Assembly (NCBI GenBank): GCA_037074765.1
Contig: JBAMDO010000114.1
Span: forward strand, 1 to 64,000
Reading direction: 5' to 3'
Length of the DNA: 64,000 nucleotides
Origin: Mansonella perstans
Lineage: Eukaryota > Nematoda > Chromadorea > Rhabditida > Onchocercidae
In this document: piece after piece, positions 14,278 to 28,232 of the stretch
Layout of the letters: every line of letters starts with the position of its first letter
How positions within the stretch are numbered: the first letter of the stretch is position 1
Program-made: the position numbers and the translations under genes
Notes under the pieces: model-generated
The model's database searches: none
The model's input: only the letters and a program-made list of their open reading frames with translations
What the model was told of the DNA's origin: nothing

Positions 14278-17200
14278 TTGTATACAAAGGTAGAAATGAA
14301 ATTTTGCTGTAACTTTCATGAAAATGAAATTTTATGTAAACAAATGAATTGTTAAACAAAAAACTAAAAAAAGGATGGAAAAAATGAAATAAATTTGGGG
14401 AGAGAAAAAAAGTGATAAAATTCTTTTAATCAATAATAGTGGTGATAGTTTAAAGTGCATGTCTGGAGTGTAATAATACTCTAATCAAATTAAAAGACGT
14501 TCTTTTCTCATTTCAACTGAAATTTAATGCACATTAGAACAGAGAAATGACTTAGTTATGTTTCAGACTAAAACTTTACAATGATTAAATTTCAGTTTAA
14601 GTGGAAATTTTCGCTTGATTTGAAGTTAATGTTAAAAAAAAATTTTTGTTTTTTGAAATGCTATGAAAAATGATATTAATGGAAATATCCAGTTAGTATA
14701 CAATTGTATCTAGTTAGTATCAAATTAGTAGCTAGTTGTATTCAGTTATTACCAAATGTTATCAGTACTAATTGCCTCCTAATATTAACTGATATCAAGA
14801 ACAACAATTTCTTGCATTTTAGCATCATGTATATTCTATTGGTACCAAATAATCAATTAAATCATTTTTAGTATCAGATCAGGTTATTAGATCAACCTTG
14901 TATCTGTTGCTATTAATTTGATTCCATTAGCAATGCCATAAAATACATCGTTTCCATCATTTCAGATTATTTAATGCGCTATCCCACATTCTATGCTACA
15001 TCACTCCACCTACCTATTGGCACCAAATCGGGTGAGCTGAAAAATATTTTTTGTCTTTATAGAATTAAATCACTAATTATCTCCCGCTTCAAAATACTTT
15101 ATTTACATTGATATCTATTGAACCTAAGTTAGAAAGGATCACCTGATAGGATATCTGGGTGCTGCCAATAGAATGTATGAATTATAATAGGCTGTGTAAT
15201 TCATTCAGGTGTAAACATTGATTTGATATTCGTTCATAACGATTGTCTACTCACTCTAAACGAAACTTATTAATAAATAAATGAAAATGATCAATGAAAT
15301 TCATTTTTGTCAGAATATTAGCAACTACTATAAGGTTCAATGGATAGCTAAGAAAAGTGGCAGTGTCGGACTTGGGTAAAATGTGAAAGGCAACAGATAT
15401 GATACATATAGCACTCTGAAAAAATCAAATAATATTCAGCAATGTTTTAGAATTTCTCTTCTTTCCACCAAATAAACACAAATTTGGAAGTGACAGTAAG
15501 TAAACAGTTTAAAACTTCGATCATCCATTAAAAAAAAGAAAAAACCAACGATTCTCGTCCTACTAGATGGATGCGACAATCTTGATGATTCAATGGCGCC
15601 AATACGACAATCTCACTGAGAGAATCAGTTGAGTCATGACATTCGTGGGCAGTTAGAGTGGAACGAGCTTTGGGGCGCCAATTGTCCGCTTTATCAAGCG
15701 TGGTTCTAATTTCGATATGCGAATGTCAATCTAAAAGCACTTCTGAAGGAAAATTTATCCCAGTTTATACCTATGATTCAGTTGCGTTAATATCAGTCTT
15801 CTATATATGCAATATAATTAGATCAAAATTACATTAGAAAATGATATCAATTAATAAGCCTTCAGCAAATATGCGAGAAAGTTATGCGATTCCGCGAAAT
15901 ATTAATTATCTTTACAAATGACAAATTTCAATAGCATAAATACTTACAAACACCCAGTTATTGTAATAGAAAGAAGACTATTGCAAACCGTAGACTTAGT
16001 CCTTACTTACAGTCTACTTTTGCTCACTATTAATCTCGCTCATTCCGGTTCTCCTAACAGACTTTATTTAACTCTGTAAACAATCATTGCTTTTTCATAA
16101 ATTGACCATAATTAATTTACTGCCAACCAGCCAGCCAACGGTAAAACTTCCAATTCATCTATTCCATTTTTCGAACCACGAAATAAATTTTATGGCCTCA
16201 TTCGCAAAACAAGTTTCTGCTTCATATCCCCGCATTTTTACAACTTTTTCCGCACAAAATGATTCCTGTCATTTGACCATTTAGTTATATTTCGGGGATG
16301 ATTACTTTTTCACTCATCAACGAAATTTGTCAAATAGTACACATTATGATAAGCTAAATTTTTACTAAGACAAAATTTATCACATCACAAGACGAAATTT
16401 TCTCTATCAGCTATCATCGATGCAGAAGTATTATTTGTTATTTTTCAGCAATCATCTTTCACCTTTCACCTTTCTCGTCTTTGGTTTCACTTCTATAGGC
16501 TATTTAATAGCAATTATTCTTACAGCAACAAATGACATCTAGCACATTCTTTCTGAATGTTGCATATTGTAAACGTAATTTTCACAGATATCGGGCAATA
16601 ATGACACATATGGGTTAACACGATTGTTTAACCTAAATTAAGCGACTTTTAAGCCAAGGTGAAGAGGACTCTTTCAAAAAAAAATAAAAAAATAAAAAAA
16701 GCTCTTGAAATAGCCTGACGTACATAATCTAACCTAATTGTTTTATCACAGATAAACATGCGATTAGGGAATGTGGAAAAAATTTCATAATATCTAGATA
16801 TACATTACCGAAAGTGATTATTTGATCTAGATAAAGGTAAACGTGTAAAAGAAATTCAGGATAGTCTAATTAAGCAAAGATACATAGTCTTAATCTTAGA
16901 CTATAGACCATAGTCTTAGGTGACTATTTGATTTGCATGAAGATGTTATTAGACAACATGGAAAAAAAAAGAACAGCAACTGTATGCATAATTACAACTA
17001 TGAAAACGTCAATCTATACTGAGAAATTGATAACAAAGCAAAATTTCAAAACTCATCAGAAAAAAAAATTACACTTGCGATGAAGATAAAAGTATTTGCT
17101 GTGCAAAAAAACCGAAGCAAGTTTTCATACAAACATTTTAATGTGATTTATATTGAAAAGAATGATGTATATAATTATTTCAATTTTTCATTAAGCAATT

Positions 17201-19217
17201 AATTTATAATGACGTATATGATTATTTCGGCTTCTTATTACATAATTTATTTATAATGGTTTCTGTTCTTAGGTATTATTCCCCAATATATTGAAGATGA
17301 TATTGATGTAAGCTTTTGAAGCTTCTTTATCCTCATTAGAATTCTTCCTAAACCATCATGGTTACGGTAAATGGCAAATCGCCTAGTATAACGATGTTAT
17401 CATTCCTCCATGGATGCATCTATCAGTAGTCTATGATTGTATTGTAGATTCTTTGTAGAACTTTATGGTGTAAATTTCTTGCAGTACATCGAATTGATAA
17501 CAATCCTACTATAGAAGAGATGAAGTTTGAATTCGTCAACATATTTCTCCATCAGAAATCAGTAGTTTCCTTACCTTTAAGTTCTCGTAAAAATTATTTT
17601 GGAACTCAACGATCCAAGTGTAATCAAATTCAATACCACTATTTTTCGGTATTATTTATTACTGCAAATAAATGTAAGATCCCAAGAATTTCTTTCATGA
17701 CACTTGGCATCTGTTATTGGTTGAATCATAGATGAAATACTACATCTGAACTGTTGTCATTACTAATCTTACAATAACCTTTCTGCTTACTGAAAGATTC
17801 ATAAAATTGAAGCAATTTGCAAATTTATAGTTTGTGAAGGAAATGAAATGACTTCATTGATAACTAAATTGTGATAAAGGATTTCCTAACCTAGTGTTAA
17901 ATTGGAATATCAAAAGAATTCATACTTTCTTCTTCAATTAATTTCAATTTTTATCTTCCAATATTTTACAATTTTCATGCTACCATTGTTATTCAGTTTA
18001 ATTGCTATAAAAGTGTTTTAACAAAGTATTTGTGCACATATTTGCATGAAAGAGGAACAAAACATATTTATGTGACAACGCGAGCAATTGCCATTTCGGA
18101 AATGAAATTAGAAATATAAAACTTCCAAAAAATCAAAAAATCATCAAAGAACACGGAAATTAAAACGAATGAAAGAGATGGAACCAGTTTTTTAAAATGT
18201 TCATTTCGTTTTTCTTTTTTTTTTTGCTTATTAATAAAGCTAACTTTGGTAATAAAATAGGAGAGGAAATTTCTTCATGTTGAGCAATTATCCAATTAAA
18301 ATTCCAATGAAATTTTTTTTAAAACTTTTTGATACTGAAAAATTCTTTAACATTTTTAGCAAAGCAATTATTTACATGTTTTCAAAAATATAAAAAGAAA
18401 TCCATACCTTCTTTTCCCACAATTTATCAAATTAAATTAAAATTTTTTCTTCCGATATTTTGTACCTAAATTTTTCATATTGCGCTGTTTTTGCTTAAAC
18501 GATTTTGAAATTTAACATTCCAACACTTTTTAATATTATTGATTCGATGTCACATAAATGCGGGAAAATACATTATCGATGATATTGCTTCTCATCAAAA
18601 ATAATCGAATTAAGCGATGCTTAAAAAAATTATTTTAAGATACAAAAGCATCCCAAAAGATGTTACAGATGATTTTTCCGAATAAATTTTAATTATTTGA
18701 ATAAATCTTTACAACTTTTAAAAATGATTTAATTGAAATAGCAGTATTTCAATTTGTCACTTTTGTGATTAACTTGTCATTTCAAATAAAATTCACTTTG
18801 TTATAAATTTGTTAATAATTAATTATGATTCATCTCAGTATTGAAGACAGCAATATGCCCATCTCCCTTAATTTTTATGCAGTGCAGGAATTTTCTTTTT
18901 TAAAAAAATGTTGAAATTTTATTTCCAAAATCGTATTGATTGATTTAGGAATGGCAATATTGAACAATTTTATTGGTACCATAAATTTGATTAAATCATG
19001 AGAAAATTATATTATTATCTGGAAATGTATTTGTTAATGAGACAAAAAAAAAAAAAAAATCAACTAGTTCCAACTGTTACCTTAAAAAACTTTGAAATGA
19101 AAATTCTTTACTGCAATAAATATTGATTAATCGGAATTTTTTCTTGATTTAAAAGTGCATCTCTTTGTCCCTAAAATTCAGCGCTAAATTAGTTACAATT
19201 TCTTATCTTTTATAATC

Positions 19218-19337
19218 AAGCCATTCCTTATTATAATTATCAAGCCATTCCTTATCACAACTATCAAGCCATTCCTTATCATAATTATCAGGCCATTCCT
19301 TATCGTAACTATCAAGCCATCCCTTATCATAACTATC
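19218..19337. repeat. 24-bp minisatellite, 5 copies
   Basis: Five head-to-tail 24-bp copies of A(A/G)GCCATTCCTTAT followed by a TA(A/C)(T/C)TATC-type end. Only one to four substitutions separate the copies and there are no indels. Confidence 0.9.
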
Positions 19338-21521
19338 TATCAGCTAATCAAAATTTCATTCACTTTAAAATCTGGAAACTCCAATATTCTCTAATTACTC
19401 TGTTTTTTGTAGTGAATTATTTTTAACTAATGAATTTTCTTAAAAAGAAACAAAAAAGCACTCTTTTCGGCTGCATCCATTGCCAGTTTTGTCCTTTAGT
19501 CTTTTTTAGCCTTCAATAATAAACGGATAAAACAGGTTGGATTTTTCGATCTGCCTAATTCTTCTTGTAGGATGAATAGAATTTTAGGAATATCAGAGAA
19601 TCATCAATAGGTTTAACTTTTGATTGATAATTTCTGGTATTGTGAAATGTGCGCGTCTAAATTGTTTTTATATAACAATGAGAAAGTTGATGAGAAAAAG
19701 ATGCAAATTCTTTTACTTCTAATTTTCTTTTGTAACAAATGATTACTTTATTTTTATATATGCAAAATTATCTTTATAATTTATTTTAATTTTATTGATT
19801 TTTACAATGAATTCCCCATATCGATCGGTTGTTGGATCATACTTCATTCATATTGGTCGGCATTGTTTTGCATTATTGATTGATTAACTGATGGTAGCTA
19901 AGTGAAACTACGTGTTACGGTTTTGTTTTGTAAAATGTACTAAATTTGGATTATCACGCATGTACACGTTAACTTCTTTTTTATCCGTAAGAAATAGAAT
20001 AAGGAACATAGAGAGAGACAAAGAGAGTTGCTTATATTTTTTGTAACTTTTATCACATCTAACTTTTATTTGCTGTGCTACGTATTTATAAATTAGGTAT
20101 GTTTTAGTTGATATTCCTAAATTGTAAAAGATCAGCCAAGGTCAGCTTTCTTCGTCAGAAAACAATTAATGAAAAAAGTACAATAAATGAATGCTTCACA
20201 AATATTCATTTACCTGAAAATTCTATCCGCGAGCATTTAACGCTAGGATACGTATACGTAATGAAGCGTGATGAATACTTACTTTTTATCCAAAACTTAT
20301 CACATAGAACTGAAAGTTAATTGGTAACACTCAGTGCCAGCGCCATGTTGACAATAAGTGGAATAATTTAGACATAGATAAGTTTACATTGCCATTTCTT
20401 ATGGTCTCCGTCACCTTTTACCGAATACAAAAAAACCAACTAGAAAATGTGGAATTCGTTAAGGTTACTAGTGCCTACGTAAGGAACGTCAGATTCGTGA
20501 AGATGTCGCGCATTGCTTTGGCGTCATTACTATAAACTGCTATTATTGTTAATATGAGGATACGTGCAACTAGGCTTAGACTTATGATTTATTATTTTTT
20601 AAATAGGAATACGTGCAGCTTAGACTTAGGCTTATGACTCATTAATCAAACGAAATGGAATTATTTATCTTACTAGTTTTTGATACCATACGAGTTCATA
20701 TCTTTTTACAGAATTTTATTACCAATAATATTTGTACTTTTCCATTTCCTTCCTTTAATCAGTAATTAATTTTTCTTTCATAATTACCATCCGTTGTAGT
20801 TAAATTAAAGGGAGAAAAAAAGGATGGAAATAATGGAACAGAAAATCAGTGATGAGAAAAAGAGGAACAGGTTTTTTTTCCTTTCTCGAAGATTTATCTA
20901 TTCAGTCGCTGTTTATTAATCTATGGATTATTTATATAACAAGCAAAAAAAAAAAGTATTTACAGGATAGTGGGAGTGGAAGAAAATTTCAACACTGTGA
21001 TCAGTGGAAGTAAAAAAAATTGCAATTTAATTTCAACACCTACTTCAGTTAATCATAAACATTCTGATGATTGCAATATTCCATCAAATGGAAATATTTT
21101 GTAAATAGCTGTTCTGCTTCATTTTCCTCATGGATTTATATGTCAAGGATAGGGTATAGTACGATAATATTAACGATATAAAGTCCCATTTGTAATAATC
21201 TGTTTGCTTCCTGTTTAAATGATTGATAGATCATGAATCCACTATCAGAATCCATCTTTCGGATGCTTATTTTTTCAGGTATCTTAATGATTTCAGATAT
21301 TCAGAATCGAAACCAAGCGTTTTTGATCATTTCGAGGAGTGTCTAAGGACTGCATGTTGCTGGAAGAAACGCGCAGTGAAATCGATGAGATTCTGTAGGC
21401 TTCTTGGTTTGATTTTTTTTTCTTTTAACATGTCTTCTCTGTCACTGTATGAAGTGTATTTTCGAAGCCACCAAAATCTCTTTCCTATACTTTCCGCAAA
21501 TTATTTCAATTATTTTAGGTG

Positions 21522-23581
21522 ATGATTTCAGGTGAGGGCGATATTGCACTTTCCTTTAGTGGATGCGGGTTTCTTGGCGTTTATCATTTTGGAGTTCTTC
21601 AAGGACTCAACCGCAATGGAAAGGTCATTTTTATAGAAATCAGTAATTTGCCACATCAAGATGACTTAGCGAGCAAGAAGAAAAAAGATATTTAAATATG
21701 ATCTGTTTGAATAAGAAAGATTTAGATCGTTCTTACAAAAATTTAAACGAAGAGAAAGATATTTAAATTTATTCAAATATGAGTTTCAGAATTTGATGAA
21801 GCGAGTAAAACGTTGTGCGGGCGCATCAGCAGGTTCGCTAGCAGCTGCTTTATGGGCATTTCAACCTGATGATGCTCAGGTATTTGAAATATATCATCAC
21901 TTGCTATGGGCTCATTGCCCTAGCAGAGTCACTAACTTTAACAAAAGTGAAGGAAATGAATTTCAAACAGATACCACATAAAAATTGGCAGTATCTATCT
22001 AAATCAGTTTTCAAGTATTGTATATTTTTATACAGGTAAACGAAACACTGTTTATTATTTTAATACATAATTTTTTACTGTTCCATTTTTTACAGAGAGG
22101 TTTTAACGATGTAATCAAAATGGCCACTGAAATACATTCATTACGATTTGGTGCGTTAACACCAAATTTCGCACTTCATAAAAGTTTGGAAAAAATTGTA
22201 GATGTCTACATTCCGGAGGATATTTCAAATGCACAAGGCAAACTTTACATATCTCTCACTGATCAGAAGGTTAAATTTTTGCTTTAGCGAAATTTTTTAT
22301 TCATTTATTTAGATTTCCAGTGTAAAAAAATGGGTACCGAAAAATATAAGCAGGGAAGATATATATATCGAATATTTTCATTATTTGCTATCTCAAAACA
22401 TCAATCAGTGCGCAACATAGTTTTGCACATATTGAAATATTTTAGAACTTTCTGCTTATTTTTTTAATTTTTGATTTTACCTTCCTTCATTGATACCACC
22501 GCAAATGTGATTTTTTTTTTGTTTTCAAAATGTAGTTTTACGTGAGATGTCTGTCCATGGACCTGCTTAAAATGAAATGTTAATGAAATATTCAATGATT
22601 CAGCAAGGATCTTTGCAGAAGAATGTTAACAGGCTGATTTCACGGTTCACTTCAAGGGATTATTTAATAAACTCATTGTTGGCCAGCTGCTACATACCAT
22701 TTTATTCTGGTTCTTCTCCTCCTGTGATTGATGGTGATGTAAGTTCTTTTTAATTTCTTTTTTTTTATTAACTTGTTTGATTCATTTGAATAGTATCAGA
22801 TTCAGTTTTTATGCCGCAGGTTTTTTTCCAAAGATTTCAATTTTTTAATTAGGATTTTATTCCTTATTCTAGTTATTTCAGCAATATATTGATGGCGGAT
22901 TTACGAATAATTTGCCGATATTTGAAGATTTGCCCACAATTACTGTTTCTCCATTCAGTGGAAGTGCTATGATTGCACCAAATGATTCCGATTCGGTAAG
23001 ACCATTTCGTGAATGGCGCTTGCGGATTGGTACACAAGAACTAAAGGTTTCCTATTATTGACTATTTTGTTACAAATGAGTTCATTCTTTTTTTTGCACA
23101 AGTCGAAGTTCATTTTGGTGCCAAGGTTAGGATTACAAAAATTAGCGACATTTTCGAAATTATCAAGAGCATCGATTTCAATTTACTGTTCGGGATATAT
23201 GACTTGCTTGAGTATGCATACTAGTATGCATACTGCATACGTATCTTTTAGAATAAAAAGATTTTAAACCACTGGAAAGTTTTTTTCTTTTTATTCCACG
23301 CTTTGGGTGAATCACTACCAATAAAGTTTTGGTTAAGTTCTCAAACATTACTCCTATATTTTAATAGGTTTTTCGGATTTAATTGCATAATTAAACAGTA
23401 TTTCTTTTTATAATATTGGTTCGTTCAGGTAAATGTACAAAATATGATTCGAGGTGCGCAAGCTTTGTTCCCTCCAAATCTTGAAATCCTTCACAATTAC
23501 TATGAAATGGGCCAGCGCGATGCGATGAGATTTTTATTGGAATTTGGTATTTTGGAACGGCAGTTGGGTGATGCCGTTTGA
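21522..23581 (+). CDS. Patatin-like phospholipase / triacylglycerol lipase (PNPLA2/ATGL type)
   Basis: Predicted serine hydrolase acting on neutral lipid or phospholipid ester bonds, as in animal PNPLA lipases. Six exons keep frame: 21522-21623, 21790-21879, 22096-22269, 22604-22738, 22882-23046 and 23429-23581, giving 272 residues. The oxyanion loop GCGFLG is near residue 13, the nucleophile motif GASAG has Ser47 and the DGG motif has Asp171, so the Ser-Asp dyad is intact. Ser47 is also the nucleophile number of human ATGL. The blocks FGALTPNF, ITVSPFSG and ALFPP are ATGL-like. The fifth exon is read through a GTAAGA at 22996 because the extra residues match the family in length and place. 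The start at 21522 lies three bases after a TTTTAG acceptor, fitting a spliced leader. The long C-terminal lipid-droplet part of ATGL is absent, so it may resemble short PNPLA4-like forms. Substrate is not decidable. Confidence 0.93.
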
Positions 23582-24080
23582 TTGAGCAGGATTTAAGTTA
23601 ATATTATCGCACAGTATCAGTTTTTGGTTTTGAATATACAGACTTTTATATAGAAATGTTTGTCTCGCTTCATTATATGTAATGCTCATAGATTCCTTTG
23701 ATCAGTAATTGTTTTTAATTTGCATCGTGATTATATCTTGGTTTTTTTTTTTTCTTTTTTTTTTTTAAATGGATTTTATGCGATGAGTAAAATTTTGTCA
23801 TAGACTTTAATCGTTTCTTTTTTTTTTTTTTTTTTTTTGTGTGTATGATTTTCTGACTGCCTGAATCTTACAGTTGTCGGTTTTTCAGTAAATCAATTGT
23901 CGATTTCTCGTTTGATGTATTTTCTCGTCTTTCCATGTATTTTTGTCAAAAATCGATATTATTGTTTTACACTTTCTTGTATTACATTTCTTTTTCTTCT
24001 TTGTTTTTTTACGCGGGTATTGTCTGAAATTAGCAATAAATACCTTTGTACATATTCTGTGTTTGATTATACTACTTAGT

Positions 24081-24086
24081 AATAAA
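24081..24086 (+). terminator. Candidate polyadenylation signal AATAAA
   Basis: A perfect AATAAA lies 500 bases after the lipase stop and 230 bases before the start of the EBAG9-like gene. It would give the lipase a long 3' UTR or mark an intercistronic cleavage site in an operon. Confidence 0.4.
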
Positions 24087-24280
24087 GGATATTTTCCTAA
24101 TTATCCATAATTATCAATTTTTAAAAAGTGATGTTGTATTATTTCAAAATCAAAATTTTTTAACAAAATCAGTGAAGCTACCAACTTCAGGTAACTTTTT
24201 TTTTCTGCTGGGACTATCAAGTTCAGCCTTGCTGTTATATGCTCATTGGAATTTTAAGGTTTGATTTGCTCACTTCAGAG

Positions 24281-24313
24281 ATGTGTTTTTATGTAATCGA
24301 AGATATGAGGTAA
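24281..24313 (+). other. Short upstream ORF overlapping the EBAG9-like start codon
   Basis: An ATG directly after a CACTTCAG acceptor (ending 24278) opens a 10-codon frame whose TAA at 24311-24313 shares its last A with the main ATG (24313-24315). If a spliced leader joins at 24279, ribosomes would meet this short ORF first. The TAATG overlap is the arrangement expected of termination-reinitiation or start-site regulation; that role is inference. Confidence 0.4.
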
Positions 24314-26431
24314 TGTCAATAATTCAAGCGCTCAAGAAAAGAGCTCGATTTCTATTTCGGCTTATTGCTGCTATATTCAGTAGACTGTGTTGTTGTTTTA
24401 AGCGAAGAAAAAATATTGGCGAATTACCGTATACAATAAAAAGTCCTCAAACGGATTGGCAATCAGGTCATTTTATTTTCAAAATTTAAAAGATGAGAAT
24501 AAGAAGAAGAAGAAAAGGCTAAGGTAGAAAAAAATTGATAGATGTTTTGGTTTCAGTTGATTTATCATTTCGATATTAAAATATAACTATTAGAAGCTTA
24601 TTACTGAGATGGATATGCTTTTAATAATTGATTGTTCTGGTGCTTGCCATAATTCAAAACTTATGAAATCATTTTCCAATATTCTTTATTATTCCTTTAG
24701 ACAAGATTTCATCTGTACATTTCACAAATTGTTTTTTCAGTTTCAGGTGAAGAAAAATGGGAAGGGTGGAATAGTAATCCATTTGTTGCTTCAGTTGAAG
24801 AAAAAATCATTGAATATCGTCGTAAAAAAACCCAATCAGAAGAAGATGAAAGAGTTGAAGTGGATTTTTTCAATGATATGCAACCAAAAGTTATGCAAAC
24901 TCCTAGGGTTAGCTACTTTTTAAAATATTCGTTAACTTCTACAGATACTATTGTAAGAGAAGTATTACTTTTATATTGTCAGTTTTTGCTTGTATTGACT
25001 GTAAAAATTTTGTAACGAATATTTTTCCTGTATTGTATAGATTTTTAGGATTATTTCAGTATTATTTCTTCAAATTTTAGCAGTAAGTCTTCTTTTAGGC
25101 TTATATTAATCATAATACGCTAACTGAAAGCCGTAATTTATTCGCTGTGAAAACCGATCAACTGCCACCTCCTAATGTAAGTATGCGAAGGGCATTAAAA
25201 TAACCTCAGTTTTTCTCTTTTACAACAAAATTATCAAACATTCTATTACAATAAAATACTGCAAAGACATATAATTATTATAATTTTTTCCTGTTCAGTT
25301 AGGCGAACTTGGTAATTTGGAGGATACAAAGACAGATGATGATGCTGATGATTGGGACAATCAAATCAATATTGAGGATATTGACAATGTTTTGCGTGAA
25401 GTAAGGAATCTTTCACTTAGCGGAATATTAAATATTCATACTCTTTCTTAGATTTTTTTGCAAATTTTTCGATCTAGATTATTGCCAAAATTCACTTTTT
25501 CAATTTCAAATGAAGTTTGTTCTTGTATTTCTTCACATTGATTTTATTCATCTACATATCTATTTTATAGAGCAGCTTCTACAACGTTCTATTTATTTAT
25601 TATGTTTTTAAAATTCAGATCGCAGTATCATTTTGTAAATCAATAACAAGCACATAATCATACTTACCATATGATTTATTCAAGAAAAAATCCTTTGTAT
25701 ATTCTTGTGTATGTGAAACATAATTTCTCATAAATATATATTTCAGTTGTGCATAAGATTTGAATTATTTATTGAAGTACATCAAGTTCTTGGATTTATT
25801 GCCTTCTATTCTACTTTCATCTTTATGGATCTAATTTGGTCATAATTTAACAAAAACTTTAAAAATAAAAAAATTTATTTTTATTCTGAAAGCAATTATG
25901 TTACCATAGTTTTTTAAATTTCATTTCTTAATTGCTTGCATTTCAAGCCTAGTTTTACTTTGTTGGATTTCATAATGGGTTGTAATTAGAATTCGAATTT
26001 CTTTCGAAAATTCCATTTAGTATTATAAATCAGCCATATGAATAATATAATAGTTATTATAGGCAGCTCTGTCATTATGCCCAGTCTACTTTGTTCAGTG
26101 TTGAAAATTTTGATTTAAAAATTTTAGATTGAAAAGAATTATGTTTCAAGGTCTTTTTTTCTTTGTTTTTTTTCACTCTAAAACTTTCTTACTTCACTGC
26201 TATCTATTGACTGAATGATATATATATGAATGGGAGATTTTCATCTTCTTGCTAGACAAGACTGCTTATGTCAAAGCTTCAGTTAGATCGCTTTATTCAT
26301 GACGACTACCAATTAACAATGGTTTTTTACTGGCTATATACTGTTTTCAGCAAAGAGCCAAAGAAAGACAAGAACGGCGACTAGCAAGACAAATGGAGCA
26401 CGCAAAGCGATTTGAGCGCAGAAAGGAATGA
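24313..26431 (+). CDS. EBAG9: EBAG9/RCAS1 homologue (Golgi/secretory membrane protein)
   Basis: Five exons keep frame: 24313-24466, 24747-24907, 25099-25176, 25299-25400 and 26351-26431, giving 191 residues (human EBAG9 has 213). The N-terminus is a short hydrophobic segment ending in a Cys triplet and a basic patch (LCCCFKRRK), matching the N-terminal membrane anchor and palmitoylation region of EBAG9. Next come a Trp-rich acidic stretch (KWEGWNSNPF), a VDFFNDMQP block equivalent to the vertebrate DYFKDMTP, an acidic DDADDWDNQ block, and a C-terminal charged coiled coil ending RQMEHAKRFERRKE. In mammals the family is a Golgi/secretory-pathway protein that restrains regulated exocytosis. The gene lies 0.73 kb after the lipase on the same strand, compatible with an operon. 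The start is the first in-frame ATG after the acceptor; the last intron is about 950 bp. Confidence 0.87.
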
Positions 26432-27890
26432 ATGATGGAGTTATTTGATTTAGATTTCTATAGTTTCTTTTCGAAAAAAAAAAATTAAATCTTAGTTTAT
26501 TAAAATTTTAAAGAACAAATGAAGGAAGGATTTCTGCATTAGTTTGATTCGAATTAGTATATATTTCCATTATCAACTTCTAGGCTTTTAGCTAATATAT
26601 GTAAAGGTAAATTAGCTAATTAGCCATAGTATATATTTCCATTATCTTTCTCTTGGTTTTTAAATTTTCCCCTAATCCTTCCATGCTTGTTATGAATTAA
26701 TTAGATATTTCAGTCTTTTATCTTCTGTAACTATCATAATATTTTATTGCGAGCATCATTTAATCAGTGTGATTGTTCTGCCATAAATTATTCTAATTGA
26801 TTAATTAGATCGTATATATTTATAACTAAGTTATCTTTTATAAGCGTTATCTTTCTGTGTATGGAAGAATTCCGCTCTTTCAAAAATTTCCTGCTACTGT
26901 CAGCTAATACCAATTGTTGCATAATGGACAATTGATAACTAAGTTTCACTATTTAGTTTCATTAGAATCTGTAATGAATTCATTGTTTTATCATTTGTCA
27001 CACATATTTATCACTTATAAATGTTTATTTGATTAATTTGATCACAACCAGTGACCTTCTAAGTATCATTATGACCTTTTAAGTTTCATTATAAATATAT
27101 AAGTTTTTATTTATAATTTTCAATTCAACATATATTTCTATTTTACGAAAGTTGAATATTTTTGTAATTTAGTGTTTTATGTACGATTTTTTTTTTTTTT
27201 TTTAAATCACTAATTGTTAATAGTTCATTGTTATATTCTATTGATTTCTAAATGCAGTCTTTTTGTATTTAGAATATTTCATTTCTTATTTATAGTATTA
27301 AAGAAAAAATAAGGAAGAACATTTTGTCATTAGAATTAATTTGTTAAATTTTTTGCTTGATGAATCATTTTCATATCGCGCACAAATATTCCACATATGT
27401 GCTTATTTAAAGGAAAAAAAAAGTTTATGAAATGCTTATGAATGGAATAAGTTGCGAAGAATAAATAACTTTAGGATAAATGTTAGTGATTGCTAATATA
27501 TTGATTAGTACAAAGATGATAAATCAATTGGATCAGTAAATATTTTAAAGGAAAAAATATAAGCAACTGCTATGAATTCTAATGATATTCACAATTACAT
27601 TTGAAAAAAAGAAAAAAGAAAAAAAGGAAAAGAAGAAAAGAGCAGAAATTGTAGGATTATTCTTTAATGAAATTTGATAATTTCGATGAAGCTAATGAAA
27701 AAAAGAAAAAAAAAGAAATTATTCCATCTTCATCTATTTACAGGAATTCCAATGAATAAATTTACAAGATAAATAGATTTTTTAGCAATTTTACATTTCA
27801 GATTGGGAACGAATTTTTTTTTTTGTTTCTATTAAAAGCACTGCATTGTGTCCTGGTAATACCATAAATCTTTTAAAAGTGATAATAAAT

Positions 27891-27950
27891 TGTGTGTGTG
27901 TGTGTGTGTGTGTATGTATATGTATGTGTATGTATGTGCATATATGTTTA
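27891..27950. repeat. (TG)n/(TATG)n microsatellite
   Basis: About 22 bp of pure TG followed by TATG/TGTA variants. Confidence 0.9.
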
Positions 27951-28232
27951 CATGTATTTTTATTTGTACTTTTTACTTTCTATTTTTAAATTACTTTTTA
28001 TAAATAAATACGAAAGAATGTATTTCTAGAGCTGACGTAACATTTATAGTAAGCTTTAAAAAAGATCATAATTCTATTTATCGCAGCTGCTGGCAAATCT
28101 TTTGATGTTAATTTTTGATATAAATAAATGAATGTGTTGAAGTTATGGATTATTTTGTGGTTATTTTTGAGATAATCATACTGAGCTTAAAGTCTAGAGC
28201 CTAGAATAATGATTTATGAATACACATATCTT

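Larger units (their letters stand above)
1..21521. other. 21.5 kb AT-rich gene-free stretch
   Basis: I find no run of open frame here that has both splice signals and protein-like composition. The longest open frames are low-complexity (Phe/Leu/Lys/Asn-rich, or Cys-Val from a CA repeat). The stretch is filled with A/T homopolymers, GA/CT and GAT microsatellites and at least ten short tandem duplications, listed separately. A small splice-flanked open piece near 17.27-17.68 kb is the best coding suspect but is not convincing. No tRNA with a recognisable T-loop was seen. Confidence 0.6.

Noticed and set aside
15590..15690. Repeated GGCGCCAAT motifs as a Gypsy-type primer site
   Set aside because: Two copies of GGCGCCAAT occur about 80 bases apart but no LTR, repeat partner or coding relic was found around them.
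19218..19337. CRISPR array
   Set aside because: Copies are contiguous without spacers in a eukaryotic genome; ordinary minisatellite. The same holds for 28911-29090 and 47270-47365.
21223..21521. 99-codon frame just 5' of the lipase
   Set aside because: Ends in a stop before the lipase frame, lies upstream of a strong acceptor and resembles no lipase N-terminus.
22996..23002. GTAAGA as the donor of lipase exon 5
   Set aside because: A good donor by sequence, but ending there removes about 17 residues that match the family's length and order; the later donor at 23047 is preferred.
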